Origin: Viridibacillus sp050279675
Lineage (GTDB): Bacteria > Bacillota > Bacilli > Bacillales_A > Planococcaceae
Direction of reading: 5' to 3'
NCBI RefSeq assembly: GCF_050279675.1
Contig: NZ_JBNNUK010000022.1
Coordinates: 1 to 54,687, forward strand
Length of the DNA: 54,687 nt
Below the pieces are notes generated by a model, which did not search any database, was not told the DNA's origin, and saw nothing but the letters and a program-made list of their open reading frames with translations. The position numbers were made by a program, and so were the translations under genes. Of the stretch, positions 17,911-25,229 are shown piece by piece (position 1 is the first letter of the stretch; each line of letters opens with the position of its first letter).

Positions 17911-17984
17911 GGCGGCGTAGCTCAGCTGGCTAGAGCGTACGGTTCATACCCGTGAGGTCGGGGGTTCGATCCCCTCTGCCGCCA
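17911..17984 (+). tRNA. tRNA-Met (anticodon CAT)
   Basis: A complete cloverleaf: acceptor GGCGGCG pairs with TGCCGCC (one G-U), the anticodon loop TTCATAC carries CAT, and the T-loop is GGTTCGATCC. The first base pair of the acceptor is a normal G-C, so this is the elongator, not the initiator. No CCA tail is encoded. The same Met-Glu pair lies here in B. subtilis. Confidence 0.95.
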
Positions 17985-18023
17985 TATTTTTTTCATCTAG
18001 GCCATCTGTGCCAATATTTTTTT

Positions 18024-18095
18024 GGCCCCTTGGTCAAGCGGTTAAGACACCGCCCTTTCACGGCGGTAACACGGGTTCGAATCCCGTAGGGGTCA
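18024..18095 (+). tRNA. tRNA-Glu (anticodon TTC)
   Basis: Acceptor GGCCCCT pairs with AGGGGTC, the anticodon stem CCGCC/GGCGG holds loop CTTTCAC with anticodon TTC, and the T-loop is GGTTCGAATC. CCA is not encoded. It lies 39 bases after tRNA-Met in the same transcript, followed by a strong terminator. Confidence 0.95.
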
Positions 18096-18100
18096 TCCTA

Positions 18101-18138
18101 AAAAGCAACTTTCCCAACATGAGAAAGTTGCTTTTTTG
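18101..18138 (+). terminator. tRNA operon terminator
   Basis: AAGCAACTTTC (18103-18113) pairs perfectly with GAAAGTTGCTT (18123-18133), followed by a T-run on the plus strand. It ends the Met-Glu transcript 6 bases after tRNA-Glu. Confidence 0.9.
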
Positions 18139-18259
18139 TTTGTCAAAATAAATACGGTATATAAATTTAAGTGGCAAATCATCTACAGAGGTGTCGTTAT
18201 AGGCGAATTATAGTTTGTTTGTATTGCATTTAATAGTACAATTCGTCAGGTATAAACAA

Positions 18260-18293
18260 TAAAAAAGCAATCCACAACGTACTTGGATTGCTC
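18260..18293 (-). terminator. yabR terminator
   Basis: AGCAATCCA and TGGATTGCT form a 9-bp stem followed on the minus strand by UUUUUUAUU. It faces the tRNA terminator, so the two convergent units are each closed off. Confidence 0.8.
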
Positions 18294-18338
18294 AAAAATC
18301 TATTTCACACTTTTTCTACAATTAAAATAGCCAGCAAG

Positions 18339-18770
18339 TTACCCTCTTCTTGCGCCTCGGCCACCACGTTTAGATTCTGTGGCGCGCTTTAATGTTGCAA
18401 GACGATCTTCACTGTCTTTTAAGAAACGGGCCATTTTTTGTTCAAAATTTTCTTTCGGTTGATGACGATTATCATTACGATCATTTGAACGGTTATTATG
18501 ACGTGGGCGTTGAGGGCGCTCTGGTCGTTCTGCTTGAGGCTTTGCTTTACGAATAGACAAACCAATTTTGCCATCCGCTTCGACATTCATTACTTTAACC
18601 TCAACCATTTCTCCAACTTTCAAATGTTCGTTGATGTCTTTTACATAATTGTCCGCAACCTCACTAATGTGCACAAGACCTGTTGAGCCATTTGGCAGCT
18701 CTACGAATGCTCCAAAATTTGTGATACCTGTTACCTTCCCTTGTACCTTGCTGCCTACTTCAATTGACAT
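18339..18770 (-). CDS. yabR: S1-domain RNA-binding protein YabR
   Basis: A 143-residue protein with one S1 RNA-binding domain (about 1-75; FGAFVELPNGSTGLVHISEV is diagnostic) and a basic, proline/arginine/asparagine-rich tail ending in a GGRG-type stretch. It is the counterpart of YabR and of the general stress protein 13 family; the exact role is not established. The ATG at 18770 gives the family start, though the AAGGAGG site lies a long 12 bases upstream. It follows divIC, as in Bacillus. Confidence 0.9.
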   Translation of the reverse strand: MSIEVGSKVQGKVTGITNFGAFVELPNGSTGLVHISEVADNYVKDINEHLKVGEMVEVKVMNVEADGKIGLSIRKAKPQAERPERPQRPRHNNRSNDRNDNRHQPKENFEQKMARFLKDSEDRLATLKRATESKRGGRGARRG

Positions 18771-18873
18771 AAAAAAAATGCTCCTCCTTAATAAATAAAG
18801 CGACTTTGTAAGCCATGTAATCAATTTATGAATCTTAAAACTCGGCTAGATTCTCACTTCTAATTATATCCAA

Positions 18874-18903
18874 CAAAAAAAGAGTGTCAATAAGACTACT
18901 CTT
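18874..18903 (-). terminator. divIC terminator
   Basis: On the minus strand AAGAGT and ACTCTT, with an inner GTC/GAC, form a short hairpin with a U-run behind it. The stem takes in the last codons of divIC. It is modest and may only partly stop transcription into yabR. Confidence 0.5.
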
Positions 18904-19318
18904 TCGAATCCCCACTTTTCTCATCTTTTTCGGTATTTTTTGGAATTGAGAAAATGATTTCACCATCTTCAGAAAGGAAAAGTTCTTTACGTGCTAATTT
19001 GGCGATATAGTCATCGTCTTTTAGCTTCGAAATTTGAATTTTCAATTCCTCTTGTTGGTCTTGGGTGTCTGAAAGTTTTTGTGTTAGCTCGATTTTTTGT
19101 TGTTCTTTATTAGCGAGCGTCTTCTTTTGATTTATTAATGTAAACATTAGGGACCCCATAACGAGAACAAATGCGATTGCGAAAAGCGCCAGTCTTCGAT
19201 AAAGACGTATTTTCATGGCTCTTTTTTTCTTTTCCTGCCGTTCCATGGACTCGATGTATTCTCGACGAATGGCAGCAACCGAATTTTCTCCACTAGCTTT
19301 TTTGTTACGATTATTCAT
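18896..19318 (-). CDS. divIC: Cell division protein DivIC
   Basis: DivIC is a bitopic divisome protein that acts with FtsL and DivIB on septal wall synthesis. The 140-residue product has a basic cytoplasmic tail (1-43), one membrane segment (about 46-65) and an extracellular coiled coil (about 66-100) followed by the conserved YIAKLARKELFLSEDGEIIF. It is the FtsB-like member of the family. It follows yabQ, as in Bacillus. Confidence 0.94.
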   Translation of the reverse strand: MNNRNKKASGENSVAAIRREYIESMERQEKKKRAMKIRLYRRLALFAIAFVLVMGSLMFTLINQKKTLANKEQQKIELTQKLSDTQDQQEELKIQISKLKDDDYIAKLARKELFLSEDGEIIFSIPKNTEKDEKSGDSKE

Positions 19319-19396
19319 CCTCGTTATCCCTCCCTAATTAATAATTCTTTTAGCTTCTTGGTTATTATTGTATGTGTATTCTCCATTATAACGAAT

Positions 19397-19861
19397 TTAC
19401 CTTGTTTTTTTAAGTCTTAACTGTTTAGTTTTTTTAACCAATGGCATAAATGGTAGCAGCAGGAGCCTTACAATACGCATTAGGGCGCGGATTATCCATC
19501 TTATGACAGAAAAGAAAAAATTAAAAATCAACCATATTGGCCTAAGTAAAATGATGTATATTAGACGACCTCCAAAACGAAATACAGATTGGAAGTATAA
19601 CTGGTAACAATAAAAACCTGCGAGCTGCGCTATTGGATCAACAATACGCCATTCACCAGCTCGCACTTTAAATAGTAAATAAAAACTAGCTATACCGAGT
19701 ATAAGCCAAGTTATCAACTCTAACGCTATATAGCCTTTTCTTCTGAATGACCGCGGGGGTGCATAATATTTAATCGTACGTACTAAATCTATACATGCTG
19801 CTCCTACAATTCCACTAGCAATCATGACGAGAAGGCTGAGAAATTGCGCTGTTACGGTCAT
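19397..19861 (-). CDS. yabQ: Spore cortex biosynthesis protein YabQ
   Basis: YabQ is an integral membrane protein needed for spore cortex formation in B. subtilis, made in the mother cell under sigma-E. The 154-residue product has about four hydrophobic segments (roughly 3-24, 45-65, 80-98 and 103-130) and a basic tail. It is shorter than the B. subtilis protein, mainly at the C-terminus. It overlaps yabP by 4 bases, so the two are coupled. Confidence 0.88.
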   Translation of the reverse strand: MTVTAQFLSLLVMIASGIVGAACIDLVRTIKYYAPPRSFRRKGYIALELITWLILGIASFYLLFKVRAGEWRIVDPIAQLAGFYCYQLYFQSVFRFGGRLIYIILLRPIWLIFNFFFSVIRWIIRALMRIVRLLLLPFMPLVKKTKQLRLKKTR

Positions 19862-20157
19862 CCAAATATTTTATGAAGGAAGCTTTTAGACAAGCCGTTG
19901 TCTTCGTCATCATACTGTAGCGTCTTCACTGTTCCTTCAAGTGTCAATAAACCTTTGTCTACATCCAAATGGACAATACGTAACTCCTCACCTCTGATGA
20001 GTAAATGTCCTTGCGAAGTGTGCACTAAAAACTCTTCTTGATCAAAGCGCTCGATTGATTTCACCGAAGTGACATCCATTCGTTTGCGATTTCTGACCGT
20101 TAGCAAATGATCCCCTGTTGGAATTGTGTACGTTGCATTATCCGGCTGTAACGTCAA
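19858..20157 (-). CDS. yabP: Sporulation protein YabP
   Basis: A 99-residue YabP/YqfC-family protein required for normal spore cortex or coat development. The family's short beta-rich pattern, with DVTSVKSIERFDQEEFLV and LLIRGEELRIVHLDVDKGLL, is clear. A good sigma-E-type promoter lies just upstream and a terminator separates it from rqcP, so yabP-yabQ is its own sporulation unit that probably also reads into divIC. Confidence 0.9.
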   Translation of the reverse strand: MTLQPDNATYTIPTGDHLLTVRNRKRMDVTSVKSIERFDQEEFLVHTSQGHLLIRGEELRIVHLDVDKGLLTLEGTVKTLQYDDEDNGLSKSFLHKIFG

Positions 20158-20185
20158 TGATTCCCCTCCCTTGTCCTGTCTTTAA

Positions 20186-20214
20186 ACTATATGCTGCGGA
20201 CAAACCCTTTATGA
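20186..20214 (-). promoter_or_regulatory. yabP promoter, sigma-E type
   Basis: TCATAAA (20208-20214) and CATATAGT (20186-20193) are 14 bp apart on the minus strand, close to the sigma-E consensus (KMATATT and CATACAAT). The position, about 30 bases before the yabP start, and the mother-cell role of YabP in B. subtilis fit. Confidence 0.6.
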
Positions 20215-20487
20215 TAAAACTGCTAATTTCCATTTAGAAATTTGTTTATAGATCGTTTTTTCTAATCGATTTGCTAGCATTTCTTTACTATTTTAACGTT
20301 AGCTCTTACAACATTCACTCTTCACATAGTTAGAAGAAATCCCTCTAAAAATGCATTACTGCATATATCTGCTCATTTCTATGGACCCTGATATAAGATA
20401 TTCTTATCCCTTAATAATTTGTAACTTCTACCCTATCATGATTACTGATCAGTGATACTTTGGGGAATTAGCTTGGGAGTTGCCTAA

Positions 20488-20537
20488 TTAAAAAGGTTGT
20501 CCTAAAATTTAGCGAATCCTAAATTTCAGGGCAACCT
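20488..20537 (-). terminator. rqcP terminator
   Basis: A long stem (20494-20510 with 20521-20537, nearly perfect) is followed by UUUUU on the minus strand. It ends the yabM-yabN-rqcP unit about 80 bases after the rqcP stop. Confidence 0.85.
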
Positions 20538-20617
20538 CATATAAAATCATTCAAACAAATATAGATCCATGCTTAAAATACTGTTTCACTATAAGCAATA
20601 TCTACTTTCAAAATCAG

Positions 20618-20908
20618 CTAGTTCTCATCATCGATAAATTGCGGTTCAATCTTCTCTAATTTTTCTTCTTTTAAAATTGTAAACATTCTTGCTGCGTCTT
20701 CTTTTTTCACTGTATCTTTCAATTCTTCAACACGTGCTGTTACAACTTTTTGACCGAAGCGAATTGCGAGTTCATCACCAGCTTTTACAGCAGTACTTGC
20801 TTTCACCACCTTACCGTTAATTGTAATACGGCCTTGATCAGCAACCTCTTTTGCTAATGTACGACGTTTAATCAAACGCGATACTTTCAAAAATTTATCT
20901 AATCTCAT
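20618..20908 (-). CDS. rqcP: Ribosome quality control protein RqcP (S4 domain)
   Basis: A 96-residue S4-type RNA-binding protein. Its B. subtilis relative YabO/RqcP binds stalled 50S subunits and helps RqcH add C-terminal alanine tails. The family start MRLDKFLKVSRLIKRRTLAKEVADQG is intact, followed by the basic S4 surface and an acidic tail of about 20 residues. The ATG overlaps the yabN stop by 4 bases. An Hsp15-like role is the older annotation. Confidence 0.92.
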   Translation of the reverse strand: MRLDKFLKVSRLIKRRTLAKEVADQGRITINGKVVKASTAVKAGDELAIRFGQKVVTARVEELKDTVKKEDAARMFTILKEEKLEKIEPQFIDDEN

Positions 20909-22377
20909 ATTATATTCCCTCCTTGTAATTTAGCCTCGTTCCAAAAGGCATCTAGCTCTTCAAACGTATAAGCTTTAAAGTCTTTTTTACCAGCCATTAC
21001 TTGAGCTTCAACATAGCCAAAGCGACTAGCAAATTTTCGGTTAGCGTGGAGCATGGCATCTTCAGCTGAAATTTTATATACACGCGCGATATTCACTAAC
21101 GTAAATAGCACATCGCCAAATTCATCGAGACGTGATTCATTCGTTCCATTCGTTACCTCAGCTCGGAATTCCTGCCATTCTTCGGAGAATTTTTCCCACA
21201 CGCCTTCTGTCGTAGGCCACTCAAATCCAACTTTTGCAGCTCGTCTTTGATAATTATAAGACGTTTGTAGTGAAGATGTTGCTCGGTACTCACCTTTTAA
21301 TAAAGGTTCTGGTATCTCACTATTAGCATTTTCTTTACTTTTAATTTTTTCCCAGTTGGCATTTACTTCTTCCACACTATCTACAGTAACATTACTAAAT
21401 ACGTGAGGATGACGACGAATCATCTTTGTGCTTACAACTTCTAATATATCTTCAAGGTTGAAGAATCCTTCATCTTCACCGATTTGTGCGTGTAAAAATA
21501 CTTGTAGTAGAACATCACCAAGTTCTTCAATCATATGCTCATCATCTTGCTCATCGATCGTTTGTAAGAACTCATGTACTTCCTCTAGCATATATCTTTT
21601 CAAACTTTCATGCGTTTGCTGTTGATCCCAAGGACAACCATTAGGACCACGCAATGTTGAAATAATCTCACGGAAAGTTGACCATTCACGAACAGCCTCA
21701 TCACGATTTGTTACTGGAGGTACATAGACAGTTGTTAAGTTATCAATTTCCGCTGCACGGTCCAATTCGTATAAAGGAACTGTACGTAGTTTTTCGCCTT
21801 GTGAACCTGCTGCAGTAACGATTGTAACTGGATAGTCCTCACGGTATTTTTCCATCAAAGTCAGTTTTACTTCGGAAGCGCTGAAAGTATCATATACTTG
21901 TGCAATTAATAGATGTTGCTTCATATTCACTTCATGTGCTGAGAAAGTTGTTCCATCTACCAGTTGGAAGCCATCGATTGGGTCGATACGTAATGCTCCG
22001 AAGATTGGATCTAGGAAACTTTGACCTCCCTCAATGTTCAGTTTTACTTTCCCTTCTTTTTCAGCTTCGATTAAAAGTTGAACAGTTAACTCTGCTACGA
22101 GTGGATGTCCAGGTACAGCGTACATTATGTCTTCCTTCTCCACATAACTTAAAAGCGTTGCTACAATTTCTTCATAAACTGGTCGGAAATCATCGTGCTT
22201 TTCATAAACATAATCAAAGCTTTCAAATTCGATTCCTTCAGTTGCTAACTCATTTAATACTGGGTGATCTATCGTACGTACATATATTTTCTTTGCCTGT
22301 TGTAGCTTGCGATAAACACCTATTTGTAATTGTTCAAAGTCACTAGCTCCGAGACCGATTATTGTTAATTGATGCAT
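20905..22377 (-). CDS. yabN: Tetrapyrrole-methylase/MazG bifunctional protein YabN
   Basis: A two-domain protein: an N-terminal SAM-dependent tetrapyrrole-methylase-like domain (about 1-220; LTIIGLGASDFEQL, and AVPGHPLVAE) and a C-terminal MazG nucleoside triphosphate pyrophosphohydrolase with two MazG repeats (about 230-480; CPWDQQQTHESLKRYMLEEV, EELGDVLLQVFLHA). MazG removes abnormal NTPs; what the methylase part does is unknown. I chose the ATG at 22377 after AGGTGA, not the GTG three codons upstream. Confidence 0.93.
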   Translation of the reverse strand: MHQLTIIGLGASDFEQLQIGVYRKLQQAKKIYVRTIDHPVLNELATEGIEFESFDYVYEKHDDFRPVYEEIVATLLSYVEKEDIMYAVPGHPLVAELTVQLLIEAEKEGKVKLNIEGGQSFLDPIFGALRIDPIDGFQLVDGTTFSAHEVNMKQHLLIAQVYDTFSASEVKLTLMEKYREDYPVTIVTAAGSQGEKLRTVPLYELDRAAEIDNLTTVYVPPVTNRDEAVREWSTFREIISTLRGPNGCPWDQQQTHESLKRYMLEEVHEFLQTIDEQDDEHMIEELGDVLLQVFLHAQIGEDEGFFNLEDILEVVSTKMIRRHPHVFSNVTVDSVEEVNANWEKIKSKENANSEIPEPLLKGEYRATSSLQTSYNYQRRAAKVGFEWPTTEGVWEKFSEEWQEFRAEVTNGTNESRLDEFGDVLFTLVNIARVYKISAEDAMLHANRKFASRFGYVEAQVMAGKKDFKAYTFEELDAFWNEAKLQGGNII

Positions 22378-22392
22378 AATTTTCACCTATCC

Positions 22393-24000
22393 TTATTTCT
22401 TTCTTTGAAGCCATAATTGATAACTAGCCATTCTGCGCCCAAACGGTAGTAAAAACCAATCCCTACTCGTTAGAACTCCATACTTCGCAATGATTGTCAA
22501 AAAGACAAAGGCTCCTATCAATGCTGCTGAGCTACCAGTCAATGTCGCATTCAATCGCGAAGGTAAAGAAGCAAAGAGCCACTGCCCAGCAAAATAACTC
22601 CAACACACCACAAAAGCTATCATGACGACGGAAGCAAATCCAGTACATATATAAAAACGTAAAGGTGCGAAGCGTATCGGTCTAATTTTTTTAAAATAAT
22701 AGATCAACCCAATAGCTGAACATATTAAACCTAAATTACTAGCATACACTGCACCAATGATACCCCATCTCATAATAAACAACTCATTACAAATCACTTT
22801 CACTATAAAGCCTACAATTAATATTAAAGTCGGTATTTTTAATTTCCCTAACCCTTGAAGCATAGCTGTTAATGTTAAAATAAGCGACAGCCATATAATT
22901 TGCACCACAAATAATATCAGCACATTAGATAATTCTCTTGTTTCAAATAGCATCTCATTTACATAAGGCATAACCAGCATTAAACCAAGCGTCGCAGCAA
23001 AACCAAATAACAAGGCCGTGCGATAAGTCACTTGAATAAACCGTTCAGTTCTTCGCCCATTGTCCTTTTTTGATGTATGAGCAACAAGAGGGACAATGGC
23101 AAGAGATAGCGATGTCGCAATTACAAGCCCAACTTGCACAAGTGGCTGCCCTCTATCGTAAATTCCCTTCGTTTCCATTGCCTCTATGGTTGGTACTCCA
23201 CTTTTCGTAAGGGTTTCAAAAACAGTAAATGAGTCGACTAATTGAAAAAACAGTAGTAAAAGTCCACTCATACTGACCGTAATACTTAAAACTGTCAATT
23301 CCTTTAATACAGGAAATATATCTATCTTTTTCCTTACAACTATTTTGTCCCTCTGTTTAACTTTTTTATAATACATCCACAATAAAATAATGCCTGCCAG
23401 TTCACCAACTACAGTGCCTGCCATAGCCATTTGTCCAGCTTGATAAAGCGAAGAGGTTGTCGTCATAACAAGCCATGTGCCACCTAAGATGACAAGAACA
23501 CGTACAGTTTGTTCCACCACTTGTGCATAGGCAACCGGCGTCATCATACCACGTGCTTGGAAGAACCCTTTATAAACAGCAATTGCTGGCATACATAGCG
23601 TAACAAACGCACCTGTACGTAGTAGTGAAGCCAATTCCGGATCGCCCATCCACTTTGCGAATAGATCAGCACCACCAAATAAAATTACGAAGAAAAGAAT
23701 GGATAGGATACTTAAATAATAAAATACCACTCGTAACAATTCACTACGCCATACCCCTTCATCACTATCTTCAGCTTCAGCAAGAATCTTAGAAATAGCA
23801 ACAGCAAAACCACTCGAGGTCCAAACAACGAAAATCGCTATAAATGGATACACTTGTTGATAAATATAAAATCCCTGGTCCCCAACTAAATTTTGAAAAG
23901 GGACTCGGTACAACATGCTCAGTATTTTGACAAAAAGAGCGGCAAGCGTTAGTAACGCCACTCCCTTCACATATACCTTCATTCCCCACTTCTCAGGCAT
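22393..24000 (-). CDS. yabM: Polysaccharide biosynthesis/flippase family protein YabM
   Basis: A 535-residue integral membrane protein of the MVF/MurJ-SpoVB exporter family, with about 14 hydrophobic segments. Relatives move lipid-linked wall precursors across the membrane; the position next to yabN marks this as the YabM counterpart rather than SpoVB. The ATG at 24000 follows GAGG at 8 bases; an ATG six codons in is also possible. Its substrate cannot be read from the sequence. Confidence 0.88.
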   Translation of the reverse strand: MPEKWGMKVYVKGVALLTLAALFVKILSMLYRVPFQNLVGDQGFYIYQQVYPFIAIFVVWTSSGFAVAISKILAEAEDSDEGVWRSELLRVVFYYLSILSILFFVILFGGADLFAKWMGDPELASLLRTGAFVTLCMPAIAVYKGFFQARGMMTPVAYAQVVEQTVRVLVILGGTWLVMTTTSSLYQAGQMAMAGTVVGELAGIILLWMYYKKVKQRDKIVVRKKIDIFPVLKELTVLSITVSMSGLLLLFFQLVDSFTVFETLTKSGVPTIEAMETKGIYDRGQPLVQVGLVIATSLSLAIVPLVAHTSKKDNGRRTERFIQVTYRTALLFGFAATLGLMLVMPYVNEMLFETRELSNVLILFVVQIIWLSLILTLTAMLQGLGKLKIPTLILIVGFIVKVICNELFIMRWGIIGAVYASNLGLICSAIGLIYYFKKIRPIRFAPLRFYICTGFASVVMIAFVVCWSYFAGQWLFASLPSRLNATLTGSSAALIGAFVFLTIIAKYGVLTSRDWFLLPFGRRMASYQLWLQRKK

Positions 24001-24237
24001 TTCAAATCCTCATTCCTATACATGGTTCAATAAAATCAATAATAATCTAAATGTCATCAGTATAGCATATTGATGCATATCCATAAAAAATCAGGTTAGC
24101 GTGTATCCAAAGGACTATACTTATTAGATAACTATCTCTTTATATAGTAATGAATTGTAAATAAGTGACTTTTAGTTCAATTTCAGTAAAAGAATCCGAT
24201 AAAATCCTTAATTAAAGAGTATAGAGGAGGGATTACT

Positions 24238-24567
24238 TTGAAGATGAATGTCACGAATATCAAAACATTTCATAACGCGGCGAAATTCAATCAGCCACAT
24301 ATACTACAAAGTTCATATATTTACGCTGCATTAAAATCAAAATCGAAAAAAAATCGAGTGATAACTGAAAAAGAAAATGGTTATGTACGTCAGTATCTCG
24401 TCAAAGAAGATGGCACTAAAATATTAATTTCCGAAATGCGGGAAGATACCGCGAAACAAGCACCTATTCATAATGGATCAAATACACGATCAAATACCGA
24501 TGATTTAATGAAGTTACTTAATTTTTCAACAAATGTACATCCTTCTAATATTAAAACGATAAAATAA
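24238..24567 (+). CDS. Hypothetical protein, unrecognised
   Basis: A 109-residue basic, polar protein without a membrane segment or signal peptide. It starts at TTG (24238), 7 bases after GAGGAGG; an ATG two codons later is too far from that site. I recognise no family. A middle segment (VITEKENGYVRQYLVKEDGTKILISEMRE, 40-68 in part) looks like a short beta-hairpin with alternating charged and hydrophobic residues. It is transcribed against its neighbours, alone between yabM and spoVT, and ends at a strong terminator. The ribosome site and full use of the frame make it a real gene. Confidence 0.75.
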   Translation: MKMNVTNIKTFHNAAKFNQPHILQSSYIYAALKSKSKKNRVITEKENGYVRQYLVKEDGTKILISEMREDTAKQAPIHNGSNTRSNTDDLMKLLNFSTNVHPSNIKTIK

Positions 24568-24607
24568 AAAAGTCTCCCTCGCAAAAATTGCGAGGAAGAC
24601 TTTTTTC
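24566..24607. terminator. Bidirectional terminator between the orphan gene and spoVT
   Basis: AGTCTCCCTCGC (24571-24582) pairs with GCGAGGAAGACT (24590-24601) with one mismatch, with A-runs on one side and T-runs on the other. It can end both the plus-strand orphan gene and the minus-strand spoVT. Confidence 0.85.
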
Positions 24608-24610
24608 ATG

Positions 24611-25147
24611 TTAATCAAGCATTTGCTTGGCAAGAAAGTGAGCAGCAGTTTCAGCTACTTTTTGCTCTGAGTCACCAATAAAGTGCACCTTTGACAATAT
24701 ATAAACAGCGCCAATTGGGTCACCTGAGACGATAATTGGTGCCACACAGTAAGATTTTATTTGCTCAACTTGACCTGGAACTAACTCTACAGAACTTTCA
24801 TGCTTCTCTACAAGAATGGATCGTTGCATAATACTTTCTTCAGCAAATGATGAGAGCTGTCTATTAACATAATCCTTTTTCGATACACCTGCTACAGCAA
24901 TCATTTCATCTCGATCACTAATTAATGCAGCCGTACCCAGTGTTTCATATAACGTTTCTACATACGAAGTTGCAAAGTCACTTAATTCGCTAATAGGTGA
25001 ATATTTCTTTAAAATAACTTCCCCTTCGCGATCCGTGAAAATTTCTAACGGGTCGCCTTCACGAATGCGTAAAGTCCTTCTTATTTCTTTTGGGATAACG
25101 ACGCGCCCTAAATCATCAATACGTCGTACAATGCCAGTTGCTTTCAT
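24611..25147 (-). CDS. spoVT: Stage V sporulation protein T
   Basis: SpoVT is a forespore transcription factor that tunes sigma-G genes. The 178-residue product has an AbrB-like swapped-hairpin DNA-binding domain (1-50; KATGIVRRIDDLGRVVIPKEI) and a GAF-like C-terminal domain (about 60-178). The N-terminus is strongly like that of AbrB, also in this window. A perfect sigma-G-type promoter lies upstream. Confidence 0.96.
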   Translation of the reverse strand: MKATGIVRRIDDLGRVVIPKEIRRTLRIREGDPLEIFTDREGEVILKKYSPISELSDFATSYVETLYETLGTAALISDRDEMIAVAGVSKKDYVNRQLSSFAEESIMQRSILVEKHESSVELVPGQVEQIKSYCVAPIIVSGDPIGAVYILSKVHFIGDSEQKVAETAAHFLAKQMLD

Positions 25148-25189
25148 TCGTGTTGCCTCACTTTCGACAAAATATAGTTATACTTGTCC

Positions 25190-25220
25190 TAGTATGGTTC
25201 ACAAATGGGCAATCTATGCA
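25190..25220 (-). promoter_or_regulatory. spoVT promoter, sigma-G type
   Basis: TGCATA (25215-25220) and CATACTA (25190-25196) lie 18 bp apart on the minus strand. Both match the sigma-G consensus (TGMATA, CATNNTA) exactly, and spoVT is a known sigma-G gene in B. subtilis. Confidence 0.75.
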
Positions 25221-25229
25221 AAAAGGGTA

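Larger units (their letters stand above)
20158..20617. other. yabP-rqcP intergenic region
   Basis: This 460-bp gap contains the sigma-E-type yabP promoter at one end and the rqcP terminator near the other. I see no open frame with a ribosome site and no recognisable gene remnant in the middle. Confidence 0.6.

Noticed and set aside
21900..22346. A 148-codon plus-strand ORF opposite yabN
   Set aside because: Shadow frame of a conserved gene; leucine- and histidine-rich composition without family features.
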